This document shows, one piece after another, positions 1-8,339 of a stretch of DNA of 64,000 bases. Each line of letters opens with the position of its first letter. Position 1 is the first letter of the stretch. A program made the position numbers and the translations under genes. The notes under the pieces are model-generated. The model saw only the letters and a program-made list of their open reading frames with translations, was not told the origin of the DNA and made no database searches. The stretch spans positions 96,120-160,119 of the forward strand of contig NYMS01000016.1 of NCBI GenBank assembly GCA_002529455.1, in the 5' to 3' direction. This DNA is from Glycomyces fuscus (GTDB taxonomy: Bacteria > Actinomycetota > Actinomycetes > Streptosporangiales > Streptosporangiaceae).

Positions 1-1406
1 ACTCCCATGCGCACGTCGACGGCTCCCGCCAGGTCGCCCTCCTCGGCGGCCGAGCGCAGCGCCCGGTCCTCGGCCTGGAGGGCGTTGTAGGACTCCAGCA
101 CCTCGGCGAGCGCCTCCTCCTGGCCGGGAAGCAGCGCGTCCTGGGCCCGCTGGCCCAGGTAGCCGAGCGTGCCCGGGTCCTCGGGGTCGGACCCGTCCGG
201 CCCCGGCAGCTCCGGGTAGGCGGCGACCGCGTCGTCGACCGCCTCGTAGTACGCCTCCAGGTTGCCGGCCGGGCGGTACAGCACCTGCTGCGCCCGCTCC
301 AGGTACACCTGCTGGTAGTTGTCGGCCATGTCCGGGTCGAGCAGGTAGCGGCTCTGGTCCGCCTGCATGTCGGTGGCGATCGCCCCGGCCCGGGACAGCG
401 CCGTGGCCGCGTCCAGCCCCTCCTCCTTGGCGTCGCGCTGGTGCCCGCCGCTGGTGGTCAGGGTGAGGACCACCCCGCCCGTGAGCAGGACGGCGACCGC
501 CGTGGCGGCCAGCAGCGGCGCGTTGAACCGGCGCCGGAACCGCACGCGCAGGTACAGCTGGAGGCCGAGCAGCACGGCGACGGTGACCGCGCCGACCGCG
601 CCCACCCAGAGCATGCCGAACGCGACGGAGGACTGCCCCTCCTCGTGGTTGGCGCGCACGATCGCCGACGAGTCCAGCCCGAGGTTGAACGCCTTGGGCA
701 GCAGCTCGGTGTGCATCAGCCGCGTGGCCTCGTCGTAGGTCTCCAGGGCCGTCCCGTCCACCCGGCCGGGCGGGGCCTGCGCCTCGTCGTTGAGCAGCCG
801 CGCCTGGCCGGCGAGCTGCTCGTAGGCGCCCATCCCGTCCAGGACCGCCTCGACGTTGCGCTCCTTCACGCCGTCGCCCTCGGCCAGCGAGGCCGCCTGG
901 AGCAGTGCCGCGTTGGCCCGCTCCCGGCTGGCCTCGTACCCCTCCAGGGCGTCCTCGCGGCCCGAACCCAGGTCGTGGTCGGTGCCCATGAGCAGCACGT
1001 CGGCCACCCGGGCGTCCATCTCCGCGAGCGCCAGGTACAGGTCGGTGGTCGCCATGGCCTGGGGCCCGGCGTCGTCCCCGAGCACGTGCAGGCTCTCGCG
1101 GGCCTGGCCGAGGGTGGCGGCCGCCGATCCGAACAGCCCGAGGACGGCCAGCACGCACACCGAGGACAGCAGCCACACCCGGGCCGGGGTGGTGCCCGCC
1201 CAGAGGCGGAGTCCGGAGGCGCGTTCACGCGCGCCGGGAGCACCCCTCTCCCGACGGGGCGCGCGGGGGCGGTCCGCCCGCGCGGACTCCGGGGCGCCCG
1301 GCTCGGCGCGGTCGCCGCCCGGTACCGCCGGGAGCGCGCCGTGCGGGGGGCCCGGCGGTCTGGTTCCGGCCCCGTGCGGGGCCCGGCCGGAGGTGGGGGA
1401 CGTCAA
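1..1406 (-). CDS. GlnX-like integral membrane protein, 3' end cut by window edge
   Basis: About 468 codons are visible and the gene continues past the left edge. The N-terminus (residues 1-75) is rich in Pro, Arg and Gly. A membrane segment follows at about 78-98 (WLLSSVCVLAVLGLFGSAAA), then about 150 helical residues predicted outside the membrane, then two more segments at about 258-281 and 297-315, then a second helical acidic region. This layout resembles the mycobacterial sensor GlnX, which relays amino-acid signals to PknG, and a PknG-like kinase lies in the same operon. The family link is inference from topology and context, because I see no diagnostic motif. The start is a TTG at 1406, nine bases after an AAGGGG that overlaps the end of the FHA gene; the frame upstream is closed by a stop. 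Confidence 0.7.
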   Translation of the reverse strand, partial: MTSPTSGRAPHGAGTRPPGPPHGALPAVPGGDRAEPGAPESARADRPRAPRRERGAPGARERASGLRLWAGTTPARVWLLSSVCVLAVLGLFGSAAATLGQARESLHVLGDDAGPQAMATTDLYLALAEMDARVADVLLMGTDHDLGSGREDALEGYEASRERANAALLQAASLAEGDGVKERNVEAVLDGMGAYEQLAGQARLLNDEAQAPPGRVDGTALETYDEATRLMHTELLPKAFNLGLDSSAIVRANHEEGQSSVAFGMLWVGAVGAVTVAVLLGLQLYLRVRFRRRFNAPLLAATAVAVLLTGGVVLTLTTSGGHQRDAKEEGLDAATALSRAGAIATDMQADQSRYLLDPDMADNYQQVYLERAQQVLYRPAGNLEAYYEAVDDAVAAYPELPGPDGSDPEDPGTLGYLGQRAQDALLPGQEEALAEVLESYNALQAEDRALRSAAEEGDLAGAVDVRMG

Positions 1407-1412
1407 CGGGGT

Positions 1413-2123
1413 TCACCCCTTCTGGAGGATGATGACGGTCCATGCGCCGACGTAGATCCGGTCGCTGTCATGCAGGGGAACCTCCACGTTGGGGGCGATG
1501 GGGTTGGCGGTCCCGTTGACCGTGGTGCCGTTGGTGGACCCCGGGTCGAGGAGGGCCCAGGTGCCGTCGGGCTTGGCGACGAGGACCGCGTGCACGTGGG
1601 AGACCGCCGGGTCCCCGCCGGGGCCGCCCAGGTCGATCTCGGGGCTGAATCCGCGCGTGGCGCTGCGCCGTCCGATGTGCACCCTGTCCCCGGTGAGCGA
1701 CACCCGGCGCTGGGTGTTGCCCCTGGGGAAGGAGATCTGCTCCGGGTCGAGCATGCCCTGGTGGACCATGTACTGGTAGTACGCGGGATCGGCGGCGACG
1801 ACCACGCGCCAGCGCGCGCCCGCCGGCTCGGCTCCCGGGCGCCCGCGCCGGTGGTCGTCGGGCTGCGAGGCGAAGTCGTACCCGCACTCCTCGCAGAACC
1901 GGCCCGTGCGGGAGGTGCCGCACTCGGGGCAGGGGCCTCCCCGGGGAAGGGTCACCGGGCGCCGCGGCTCGGGGGGCCGGGTCGGGGCCACGGCAGGCGT
2001 GGGCGGTGACGGGTGGCGCTGCGACGGGGGCCGCGACGCGGGGGAGCGGGCCTGGAGCCGGAGCCCGCAGACGTCGCAGAAGTCGGTCGCCGTGGAGCGG
2101 TGCCCGGAGGGGCAACTCGGCAT
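1413..2123 (-). CDS. zinc-ribbon FHA-domain protein
   Basis: 236 aa. Two cysteine zinc ribbons come first: CPSGH with FCDVCG (residues 4-20) and CPECGTSRTGRFCEECG (about 69-85). A C-terminal FHA domain follows (about 150-220) with the conserved GRR, SHVHA and DPGSTNGTTVNG elements. FHA domains bind phosphothreonine peptides, so this is the likely reader or effector of the kinase encoded two genes upstream, as GarA is for mycobacterial PknG; that role is inferred. The start at 2123 has GGAGGG a few bases upstream. The stop is only 6 nt from the start of the membrane-protein gene, so the two are probably cotranscribed. Confidence 0.9.
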   Translation of the reverse strand: MPSCPSGHRSTATDFCDVCGLRLQARSPASRPPSQRHPSPPTPAVAPTRPPEPRRPVTLPRGGPCPECGTSRTGRFCEECGYDFASQPDDHRRGRPGAEPAGARWRVVVAADPAYYQYMVHQGMLDPEQISFPRGNTQRRVSLTGDRVHIGRRSATRGFSPEIDLGGPGGDPAVSHVHAVLVAKPDGTWALLDPGSTNGTTVNGTANPIAPNVEVPLHDSDRIYVGAWTVIILQKG

Positions 2124-2262
2124 GGGTCCCTCCTACCCGGGTACGGGGGTGCCGCCGGTGCCCGGTCCGCTCCGTCGGGGCCGGGTCCGTACGGTCCGGG
2201 TCGGGTCGGTGTCCGGGGTCGTCTCGTCGGCCTCGGTCCGGAGGCCGGGCCCGGCCGCGCGC

Positions 2263-3681
2263 TCAGCCGTGTTCGGCACGGGGACCCCCTCCGGGCACGG
2301 GAACGACGACGACGGTGATGTTGTCCTTGCCGCCCGCCTCCAGGGCGAGGCCGACGTAGGCGCGGGCCGCCTCGTAGGGTCTGGCCCCCGCCCCGGGGAC
2401 GGCGTCGGTCATGGCCTGCGCCTCGGGGAGGTAGTTCCACAGGCCGTCGCTGCACAGTACGACGGCGCCGGGGCCGGTGGGGGTGACGGTGGAGATGTGG
2501 GCGTCGATCTCACCGGAGTCGGCTCCCATCCACGCGACGAGGGCGTGCGCGTTGGCCGAGCGCATCGCCTCCTCCCGGGAGAGCGCGCCCATCTGTACCA
2601 TCGCCTCACTCCAGGAGTCGTCCCTGGTCAGGAGGGCGGAAGCGCTGGAGGTGGGGCCTCCGGAGAGCCAGTAGGCGCGGCTGTCGCCGACCCAGCCGAC
2701 GGTGACGGTGCCCGCGGCGGGGTCGAACACCGCCGACACGAAGGTGCACGCGGGGGCGGAGCTGGGCGAGTCGGCGATCCCGGCCACCGCCTCGGCGGCA
2801 CGGACCATCGCCGCGCCGGTGGCCTCGCGGGGGTCCGCGCCCTGGCGTATGCGCTCGGCGAGGACGGCCACGCCGGTCTCGGAGGTGACGCGGGAGGCCT
2901 CGTCCGAGCGCGGTGAGCTGGACACCCCGTCGCAGACCACGGCGCAGACCACGCCGGGCGCGCGGGGGTCGTCGGCGTCGATCACGCGGATCGCCATGGC
3001 GTCCTCGTTGCGTTTGTGCCGCAGTCCGCGGTCGCTGACTCCGGCGGCGGCACGTGTGCGCACCTCGACGTGGTCGCGCCCGGTGGGCTGGAGGAGGCCG
3101 CACCGCTCGCAGTAGCCGCCGCTGACCGTTCCGGGGCACCACGCGCACAGGCCGGGGTCTGCGGGCCGCACCGGGTCGCTGCCGGTGGCGGGCGGCGGCC
3201 AGTCGGGGACGTCCTGCGGCGGCGCGGCGGGGGACGCGAACGAGGGCAGGCTGTCGCGCCGTATCGGCTGGGTGACCATGGAGTCGGCCGCGTGCGGGGC
3301 GGAGTCGGGGAGCGCCTCCGGCGGGGACGCGTCCCGTGTGCCCGCGTCCACCGCCCGCAGGCTCACCTGGGGCGCCGTGGGGGCGCCGTCGTCGGGGACC
3401 AGGCCGGGACGCGCGTTCCCCCCGGACGGCGCGCCGCCGGACCGGCCGGGGGCTCCCCCGGTCCGCGAGCCGCCACCGGCTCCGTCCCGGGTCCGCCCGC
3501 CCGGCGCGCTCCCGCCGGACGGCACCGCGCCGGCGAGGCTCGCCTGCGGCGCCGTGGGCACCCGGTCGGGGTGCCCGGCGGTCCCGGCCTCCTCGGGGAG
3601 GGGGCGACCGCACCCCTCACAGAAGGCGTCGTCCGTGGTCACCCTGTTCGAGCAGGCGGGGCAGATCCGCACCTTGGTCAT
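2263..3681 (-). CDS. zinc-ribbon PP2C-type Ser/Thr phosphatase
   Basis: 472 aa from the ATG at 3681. Cysteine ribbon 1 is at residues 5-26 (CPACSNRV to FCEGCG), followed by a low-complexity Gly/Pro linker to about 170. Ribbon 2 (CAWCPGTVSGGYCERCG) follows, then a PP2C catalytic domain (about 215-465). Metal-binding motifs are visible: RNEDA, VCDGVSSS, GWVGDSRAYWL, CSDGLWNYL and DNITVVVV. It should dephosphorylate Ser/Thr residues in the cytoplasm and oppose the adjacent PknG-like kinase. A GTG at 3702 overlaps the kinase stop, but it lacks a ribosome site, whereas GAGGGA precedes the ATG at 3681. Confidence 0.92.
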   Translation of the reverse strand: MTKVRICPACSNRVTTDDAFCEGCGRPLPEEAGTAGHPDRVPTAPQASLAGAVPSGGSAPGGRTRDGAGGGSRTGGAPGRSGGAPSGGNARPGLVPDDGAPTAPQVSLRAVDAGTRDASPPEALPDSAPHAADSMVTQPIRRDSLPSFASPAAPPQDVPDWPPPATGSDPVRPADPGLCAWCPGTVSGGYCERCGLLQPTGRDHVEVRTRAAAGVSDRGLRHKRNEDAMAIRVIDADDPRAPGVVCAVVCDGVSSSPRSDEASRVTSETGVAVLAERIRQGADPREATGAAMVRAAEAVAGIADSPSSAPACTFVSAVFDPAAGTVTVGWVGDSRAYWLSGGPTSSASALLTRDDSWSEAMVQMGALSREEAMRSANAHALVAWMGADSGEIDAHISTVTPTGPGAVVLCSDGLWNYLPEAQAMTDAVPGAGARPYEAARAYVGLALEAGGKDNITVVVVPVPGGGPRAEHG

Positions 3682-3698
3682 CGCCGTTCCCTCGTTCC

Positions 3699-6176
3699 TC
3701 ACAGCAGCGTCGCGGGGCGTAGGGAGTTGGCCCTGTCGACGAGGTCGTAGCGTTCCGACGGCGTGGTGGCACGCTGGGCCAGCGCGCGGTAGCGGCGCTC
3801 CAGGTTGCCCCTCACACCGTTCTCGGTGAACGGGGCGCCGAGCAGCCCCTCCCCGGCCGGCGGCCCTCCCCCGGCGCCGAGCCAGCCCAGGGCCGACTCC
3901 AGGACCCGGACCGCCAGGCGGTCGGCGGACTCCCCGTCCAGCCCGATCCGCTCCAGGCGCCGTCCGGCCTGGACGAAGTCGTCGGCCGCGGTGCCCGGGT
4001 GGTGCGCCGCGAGCACGGCGATCAGCGCGGTCTGGGCGTGGACGTGCAGCCGGGACAGCTCCGGGACCGTGTCCAGGACGGCGGTGGCCGCGGCCCGGTC
4101 CCCCTGGGTCAGGCGGATGCGGGCCAGGCCGAAGGCGGCGCTGACGAAGGAGTGGTCGGTGTTCCAGACCGCACGGAACTGGCGGGCGGCGGTCTCGTGC
4201 TCGCCGGTCCGCTCACAGGCCAGGGCCAGGGCCAGCTTGGGCGCGAGCTCCCCGGGCAGGTGGTCGTACAGCTCGTCGAAGTGGTCGCGGGCGTCGTGGA
4301 ACCGGCCGGTGCTCAGCTCCGTGACCGCCAGGTACCACATGGTGCGCCAGTCGCCCGGGACCGCCTCGCTGAACCGCTGGAGGACGTCCATGGCCTCGCC
4401 GTGGCGGCCGACGGTGACGAGCGCGCGGACCAGCATCAGCAGGGTCTCGGGGGTGGGGGCGGGCATGGCGCGCAGCGCGGGGACGAGTTCCTCGGGCGCC
4501 AGTGCCTGGAAGCCGCGCAGGTGCTGGGCGGCCGGGTCGGCCTGGTCGACGAGGGGTGCGGGCAGCAGCGCGGCTGCGTCGGTGGGCGGGGGCGCGACGA
4601 GCATGCGGTCGGCGTTGTGGGTGCCGGGCTCGGGTCCGGCCGCGGGGTTCTCCGCGCCGAACAGGGTCGAGGGGGCGGGGTGCGGTGCGCCCTCCAGGTC
4701 GGACAGGACCTCGCGCAGGACGCCGGTGAGCTGGTCCGCCATGTCCTCGGCGTCGTGGAAGCGCATCTCGGGCTCGCTGTGCGTGGCGCGGCGCAGCAGC
4801 CGGTCGAAGGACTCGTGGCGCTGGAGCAGCGGCACGCTCTCCCGCGGCGGGATGCTGTGCGGGTGGTCGCGCATGAAGCTGAAGCGGAAGCTGAGCACGG
4901 CCATGGCGCGGCCGACCGAGTACAGGTCGGCGCTGACCGTGGGGCCGGGGCCGCGCAGCTCGTCCTCGGGCACCCGGTACCCGGGCGTGGTGTAGACGGG
5001 GCTGACGGTGTCGTCCATGCGCCGTACGCCGCCCAGGTCGATGAGCTTGATCTGCTCCTCGCTCTGGATGACGTTGTCGGGTTTGAAGTCGCAGTAGAGC
5101 AGGCCCCTGGAGTGCAGGTAGCCCAGGGCCCGCAGGACCTCCAGGCCGTAGGCGATGACCTGGTCCGGGGGCAGGACGGCGTCGGGTTCGTCCTCTCGGC
5201 GCTCGGTGAGCAGCTCACGCAGGGACTTGCCGCCCACGTACTCCATGACGATGTGGCCGCCGGGGATACCGGTGCGCGGGTCCGGGTGCTGGGAGAAGTT
5301 GATGATCTTGACGATGTTGGGGTGCTCGACCTCGGAGAGGAACGCGCGCTCGGCGGCGGCCGCCTTGTGCGCCTCGGCGTCACCGGCGTTGAGCAGGCCC
5401 TTGAGGACCACCCAGCGGTCGTTGACGTTGCGGTCGCGGGCCAGGTAGATCCAGCCGAGTCCGCCGTGGGCCAGGCAGCCGAGCACCTCGTACTGGCCGC
5501 CGACCATGTCTCCGGGGGAGAGCTTGGGCGTGAAGGAGAACTGGGTCCCGCACTTGCGGCAGAAGCCCTCGGTGCGGCCGGGCTGGTCGTCGCGGGTGCG
5601 GCCGACCCGCTCGCCGCAGTTGCCGCAGAAGCGGTTCTTCTCCGAGACGACGGGGTTGTCCATGACGGCCTCGGAGGGGTCCCGGTAGGGGACGAGGGGC
5701 ACCTGGACCATGCCCATGCCGAGCATGCCGCGGGAGGAGCGGCGGCTGCCGCGGCCGGGACCGCTGACGCTGGTGCCCGAGGTCGCGGAGACGCTGCCCG
5801 GGCCGGAGCGTCCGGAGAGCCTGACGTTGCCGGAGAGGGGGTGGGAGTGGACGGGGTCGCCGCTGAGGGGGTCCGCGGAGGGGTTCGGGGGCCGCCACCG
5901 GTCGAGCGCCTCGTCGCGTCCGCCGGACGGGGCCCCCGGGGCGGAGGGGCCCGACCCGGGCGCGTACGGGGCCGGGCCGGGGGACGGCCGGGGGCCCGGG
6001 GTCCGGTGGGTGGAACCGGGGGCCTGCTGCGGCACGGGGGCCGACGGCACGGACCGCTGCCGGGGGGCGGGGACGGGGTTGTCCGGAGGCCGTACGTCCG
6101 CGGGGGCCATGCCGCACACGCCGCAGAAACCGTCCTCGATCCGGCCGGGGCAGCCGGGGGCCGTGCACTTCGTCAT
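3699..6176 (-). CDS. PknG-like Ser/Thr protein kinase with zinc ribbon, rubredoxin-like and TPR regions
   Basis: 825 aa, close to PknG length plus an N-terminal addition. A zinc ribbon (CTAPGCPG to FCGVCG) starts the protein, followed by a Pro/Gly/Ser-rich linker. A rubredoxin-like pair (FCGNCGERVG and FCRKCGTQF) precedes the kinase domain at about 225-490. Kinase landmarks are GGLGWIYLARD, the lysine in WVVLKGL, the catalytic loop YCDFKPDNV, and a DLG in place of DFG, as in PknG. The C-terminal third is helical and TPR-like. It is soluble and should phosphorylate Thr substrates; the FHA protein of the same operon is a candidate. Its start overlaps the stop of the coiled-coil gene (ATGA), which indicates translational coupling. 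PknG-type kinases link amino-acid status to central metabolism. Confidence 0.93.
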   Translation of the reverse strand: MTKCTAPGCPGRIEDGFCGVCGMAPADVRPPDNPVPAPRQRSVPSAPVPQQAPGSTHRTPGPRPSPGPAPYAPGSGPSAPGAPSGGRDEALDRWRPPNPSADPLSGDPVHSHPLSGNVRLSGRSGPGSVSATSGTSVSGPGRGSRRSSRGMLGMGMVQVPLVPYRDPSEAVMDNPVVSEKNRFCGNCGERVGRTRDDQPGRTEGFCRKCGTQFSFTPKLSPGDMVGGQYEVLGCLAHGGLGWIYLARDRNVNDRWVVLKGLLNAGDAEAHKAAAAERAFLSEVEHPNIVKIINFSQHPDPRTGIPGGHIVMEYVGGKSLRELLTERREDEPDAVLPPDQVIAYGLEVLRALGYLHSRGLLYCDFKPDNVIQSEEQIKLIDLGGVRRMDDTVSPVYTTPGYRVPEDELRGPGPTVSADLYSVGRAMAVLSFRFSFMRDHPHSIPPRESVPLLQRHESFDRLLRRATHSEPEMRFHDAEDMADQLTGVLREVLSDLEGAPHPAPSTLFGAENPAAGPEPGTHNADRMLVAPPPTDAAALLPAPLVDQADPAAQHLRGFQALAPEELVPALRAMPAPTPETLLMLVRALVTVGRHGEAMDVLQRFSEAVPGDWRTMWYLAVTELSTGRFHDARDHFDELYDHLPGELAPKLALALACERTGEHETAARQFRAVWNTDHSFVSAAFGLARIRLTQGDRAAATAVLDTVPELSRLHVHAQTALIAVLAAHHPGTAADDFVQAGRRLERIGLDGESADRLAVRVLESALGWLGAGGGPPAGEGLLGAPFTENGVRGNLERRYRALAQRATTPSERYDLVDRANSLRPATLL

Positions 6177-7465
6177 CTACTCACACCACCATCGCTCTCG
6201 CCGTCTGACGCGTCCGGGCCCGGTGTGGTTCTGTTCACAGCGGAACCGGTTCCGCCGAGTTCCTGGAGCGCGCGCTGGTAGGCGGAGAGGGCGACCGTGG
6301 CCGCGCGCAGGTCACAGGGCGCGGTCCACAGCTCCCAGTGCGCCGTGCTGTGGAGTTCGGCCAGCCGCGTGTCCTCGGCGGCACCGAGCCGGACCGCGTG
6401 GGAGCGGTAGGCGTCCAGACGGCCGCGGAGCTCGGCGCGGCGCTCCAGGAGGCCGGTGAGGTCGGCCTCGCGCTCCCGGATGTCGTCGGCCGCCTCGTGG
6501 ACGGCGCGCTGCGTCTCGCCCAGGCGGGCGCCGAGTTCACGCCACCGGCCCCGGGCGCGCAGGGCGTCCATCGCCTCGATGTGCGCCCGCAGCGCGGGGA
6601 CGGGGTCGGGCACGCCGACCGCGGCGGGTGAGGAGACCTTGGCGACCACCTGCTCGCGCAGCCCGCGTACGCGTTCCACGGCCTTGCCGACGTCGTCGAT
6701 GGCGGAGCCGAGCCGCTCGACGCTCTCGGCGTAGGAGTCGCGCATGCGCAGGGCGTCGCGGAGCTCGCCGCGCACGCGCTCCAGCCGCAGGCGCAGCCCT
6801 TCGAGGGAGGAGACCTTCACGTGGCCGTCCTCGACGAGCGAGAGGGGGTCGCGGCGGACGGTGGCGCCGACCGCTTCCAGGTCGACGCGCAGGGACTCGT
6901 ACTCGTCCTCGCCGAGTTCCACCATGTCGGAGAGGGTGCCGATCTCGTGCCACATGGCTTCGAGCTCGCTCAGGCGCGGGTGGAGGGCGTCCCAGGCCGT
7001 CTCGGCGGCCGAGATGACCTCGGTGACCTCCTCGTAGTCCGCGGACATGCGGGCGACGGCGTCGGCGAGGGTGACCGACTCCCGGCCGGTGTGGAGCAGC
7101 CCGCGCTCGTGCGGCGGGGTCTCCGCGGCGGGCAGCGGCACGGAGGCGTCGTTGAGCAGGGAGGTCAGGGCGGCCTGGTCCTCGGGACCGCCTCCGGAGG
7201 CCCGGAGCTCGCCCGCCCTGGCGACGACGCGGCGGAAGGCCTCGTAGACCGCCCGCAGGCTGCGGATGTGCCCTCTGGCGTGCTCCCAGCGCTGCCGGGT
7301 CCGTCCGACGAGGTCGGCCCCCTGGAGCAGGCGGTGGCTGACGTGGCCCTCCAGGTCGGCCAGGTCGAGGGAGATCCGGTCGGCCTCACCGCGCACGCGG
7401 TTGAGCGCGTGGTCGATGCCCTCCCAGCTCATGGGCGGCATACTCGCCCCGGACGCGCTGGCCAC
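6173..7465 (-). CDS. cytoplasmic coiled-coil protein of the kinase operon
   Basis: About 430 aa, dominated by long amphipathic helices rich in Glu, Arg, Leu and Ala, with no signal peptide, membrane segment or enzyme motif. It is probably a structural or scaffolding partner of the PknG-like kinase; function unknown. It is the first gene of a five-gene operon. I chose the GTG at 7465 because GGAAGGAAG lies seven bases upstream. An ATG at 7441 (MPPMSWEG) is an alternative. Confidence 0.75.
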   Translation of the reverse strand: MASASGASMPPMSWEGIDHALNRVRGEADRISLDLADLEGHVSHRLLQGADLVGRTRQRWEHARGHIRSLRAVYEAFRRVVARAGELRASGGGPEDQAALTSLLNDASVPLPAAETPPHERGLLHTGRESVTLADAVARMSADYEEVTEVISAAETAWDALHPRLSELEAMWHEIGTLSDMVELGEDEYESLRVDLEAVGATVRRDPLSLVEDGHVKVSSLEGLRLRLERVRGELRDALRMRDSYAESVERLGSAIDDVGKAVERVRGLREQVVAKVSSPAAVGVPDPVPALRAHIEAMDALRARGRWRELGARLGETQRAVHEAADDIREREADLTGLLERRAELRGRLDAYRSHAVRLGAAEDTRLAELHSTAHWELWTAPCDLRAATVALSAYQRALQELGGTGSAVNRTTPGPDASDGESDGGVSR

Positions 7466-7661
7466 CTGCCGACTTCCTTCCCGGCGCCCACGCTCCCGCA
7501 TCCGTCTGGGGCGTGGACGGTCAATGGTCCTTTACCTAGACACGAGTCTGGCCCCCGCCTCCGCGAACCACAAGAGAAAGCCCGGTTTACGGCCATGAAC
7601 GGCCATGGGTGCCCCGTTCGCGGTCCAGAGGGCGCGTCTCATGACAGACATGGCAGACGTT

Positions 7662-7688
7662 TCCTCCCGTCACTCCCGTCACTCCCGT
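7662..7688. repeat. 9-bp tandem repeat (three units)
   Basis: Three near-identical units of CACTCCCGT run head to tail immediately downstream of the ATPase gene's stop codon on the minus strand. The function is unknown. The repeat lies in a 222-bp gap in which I see no gene. Confidence 0.6.
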
Positions 7689-8242
7689 CACGGTCTCGGG
7701 GGCCGGACCCCGCCCAGGGTGTCCAGTACGAAGCGGGCCCGCTCCGCGACCGGAACGCGCGGCAGCTCCACCAGCTCGTAACCGCACGCCGGGTAGGCCT
7801 CGGTCATCGCCCGGTGGGTGCGCTCGGCCTCCTCCGGTGACTGGTGGCGCTCGGCGTCGCCGGTGAAGATCTCCGGCCACGGCGGGGCCACGAAGACCCT
7901 GCGGTGGTAGCGGAACCGGCGGGCCGCCTCGGTGACGTGCCCGGGGACCGGCAGGCCGCGCAGCAGGAAGTAGCCCACCATGTCGGGTACGCCCCGGTCG
8001 CAGAAGACGGGGCCGGGCAGGGACGAGGCCTCGCGGTGCGAGCGCATCTCCCACGAGAGCATGAGTTCGGCGAACAGGGCGTCGTCGCGCCAGGCGAGGC
8101 CGCGGCCACCGATCTCCCGCTGGTCGCGGATGACGGCGCGCCCGGCCTCCGGGGTGCGCGCGTACCCGAGCGAGGCCAGGTGGTCGATCAGGGTGGTCTT
8201 GCCCGATCCCGGCCCTCCGGTGACGACGACGAGGTGGTCCAT
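7688..8242 (-). CDS. AAA_28-type small ATP-binding protein
   Basis: 184 aa. A Walker A motif lies at the extreme N-terminus (VVVTGGPGSGKTTLIDHL, residues 4-21), followed by an AGRAVIRDQ element and a phosphate-handling C-terminal half typical of AAA_28 predicted ATPases or kinases. Substrate unknown. An ATG at 8242 preceded by GGAGC is preferred over a longer frame that reads through a GC-rich hairpin. It lies downstream of the glycosyltransferase on the same strand, separated from it by a strong hairpin. Confidence 0.85.
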   Translation of the reverse strand: MDHLVVVTGGPGSGKTTLIDHLASLGYARTPEAGRAVIRDQREIGGRGLAWRDDALFAELMLSWEMRSHREASSLPGPVFCDRGVPDMVGYFLLRGLPVPGHVTEAARRFRYHRRVFVAPPWPEIFTGDAERHQSPEEAERTHRAMTEAYPACGYELVELPRVPVAERARFVLDTLGGVRPPRP

Positions 8243-8291
8243 GGTGCTCCGTTCGGTGTCGGGCCTCCGGGGGGAGGCGGAGCCCCCGGCC

Positions 8292-8323
8292 GCCCGCCCG
8301 GCCCCGCGCGGGGCCGGGCGGGC
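8292..8323 (-). terminator. perfect 32-bp palindrome after glycosyltransferase gene
   Basis: A self-complementary G+C-only palindrome starts about 17 bp beyond the stop of the glycosyltransferase gene. No T tract follows, as is usual in high-G+C actinobacteria. It is probably a terminator or attenuator before the ATPase gene. Confidence 0.7.
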
Positions 8324-8339
8324 GTTCACCGGACGCGGT

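Noticed and set aside
441..2009. Long plus-strand frame over the FHA and membrane-protein genes
   Set aside because: Gly/Arg/Val-rich composition typical of the antisense frame in high-G+C DNA; the minus strand has recognisable domains.
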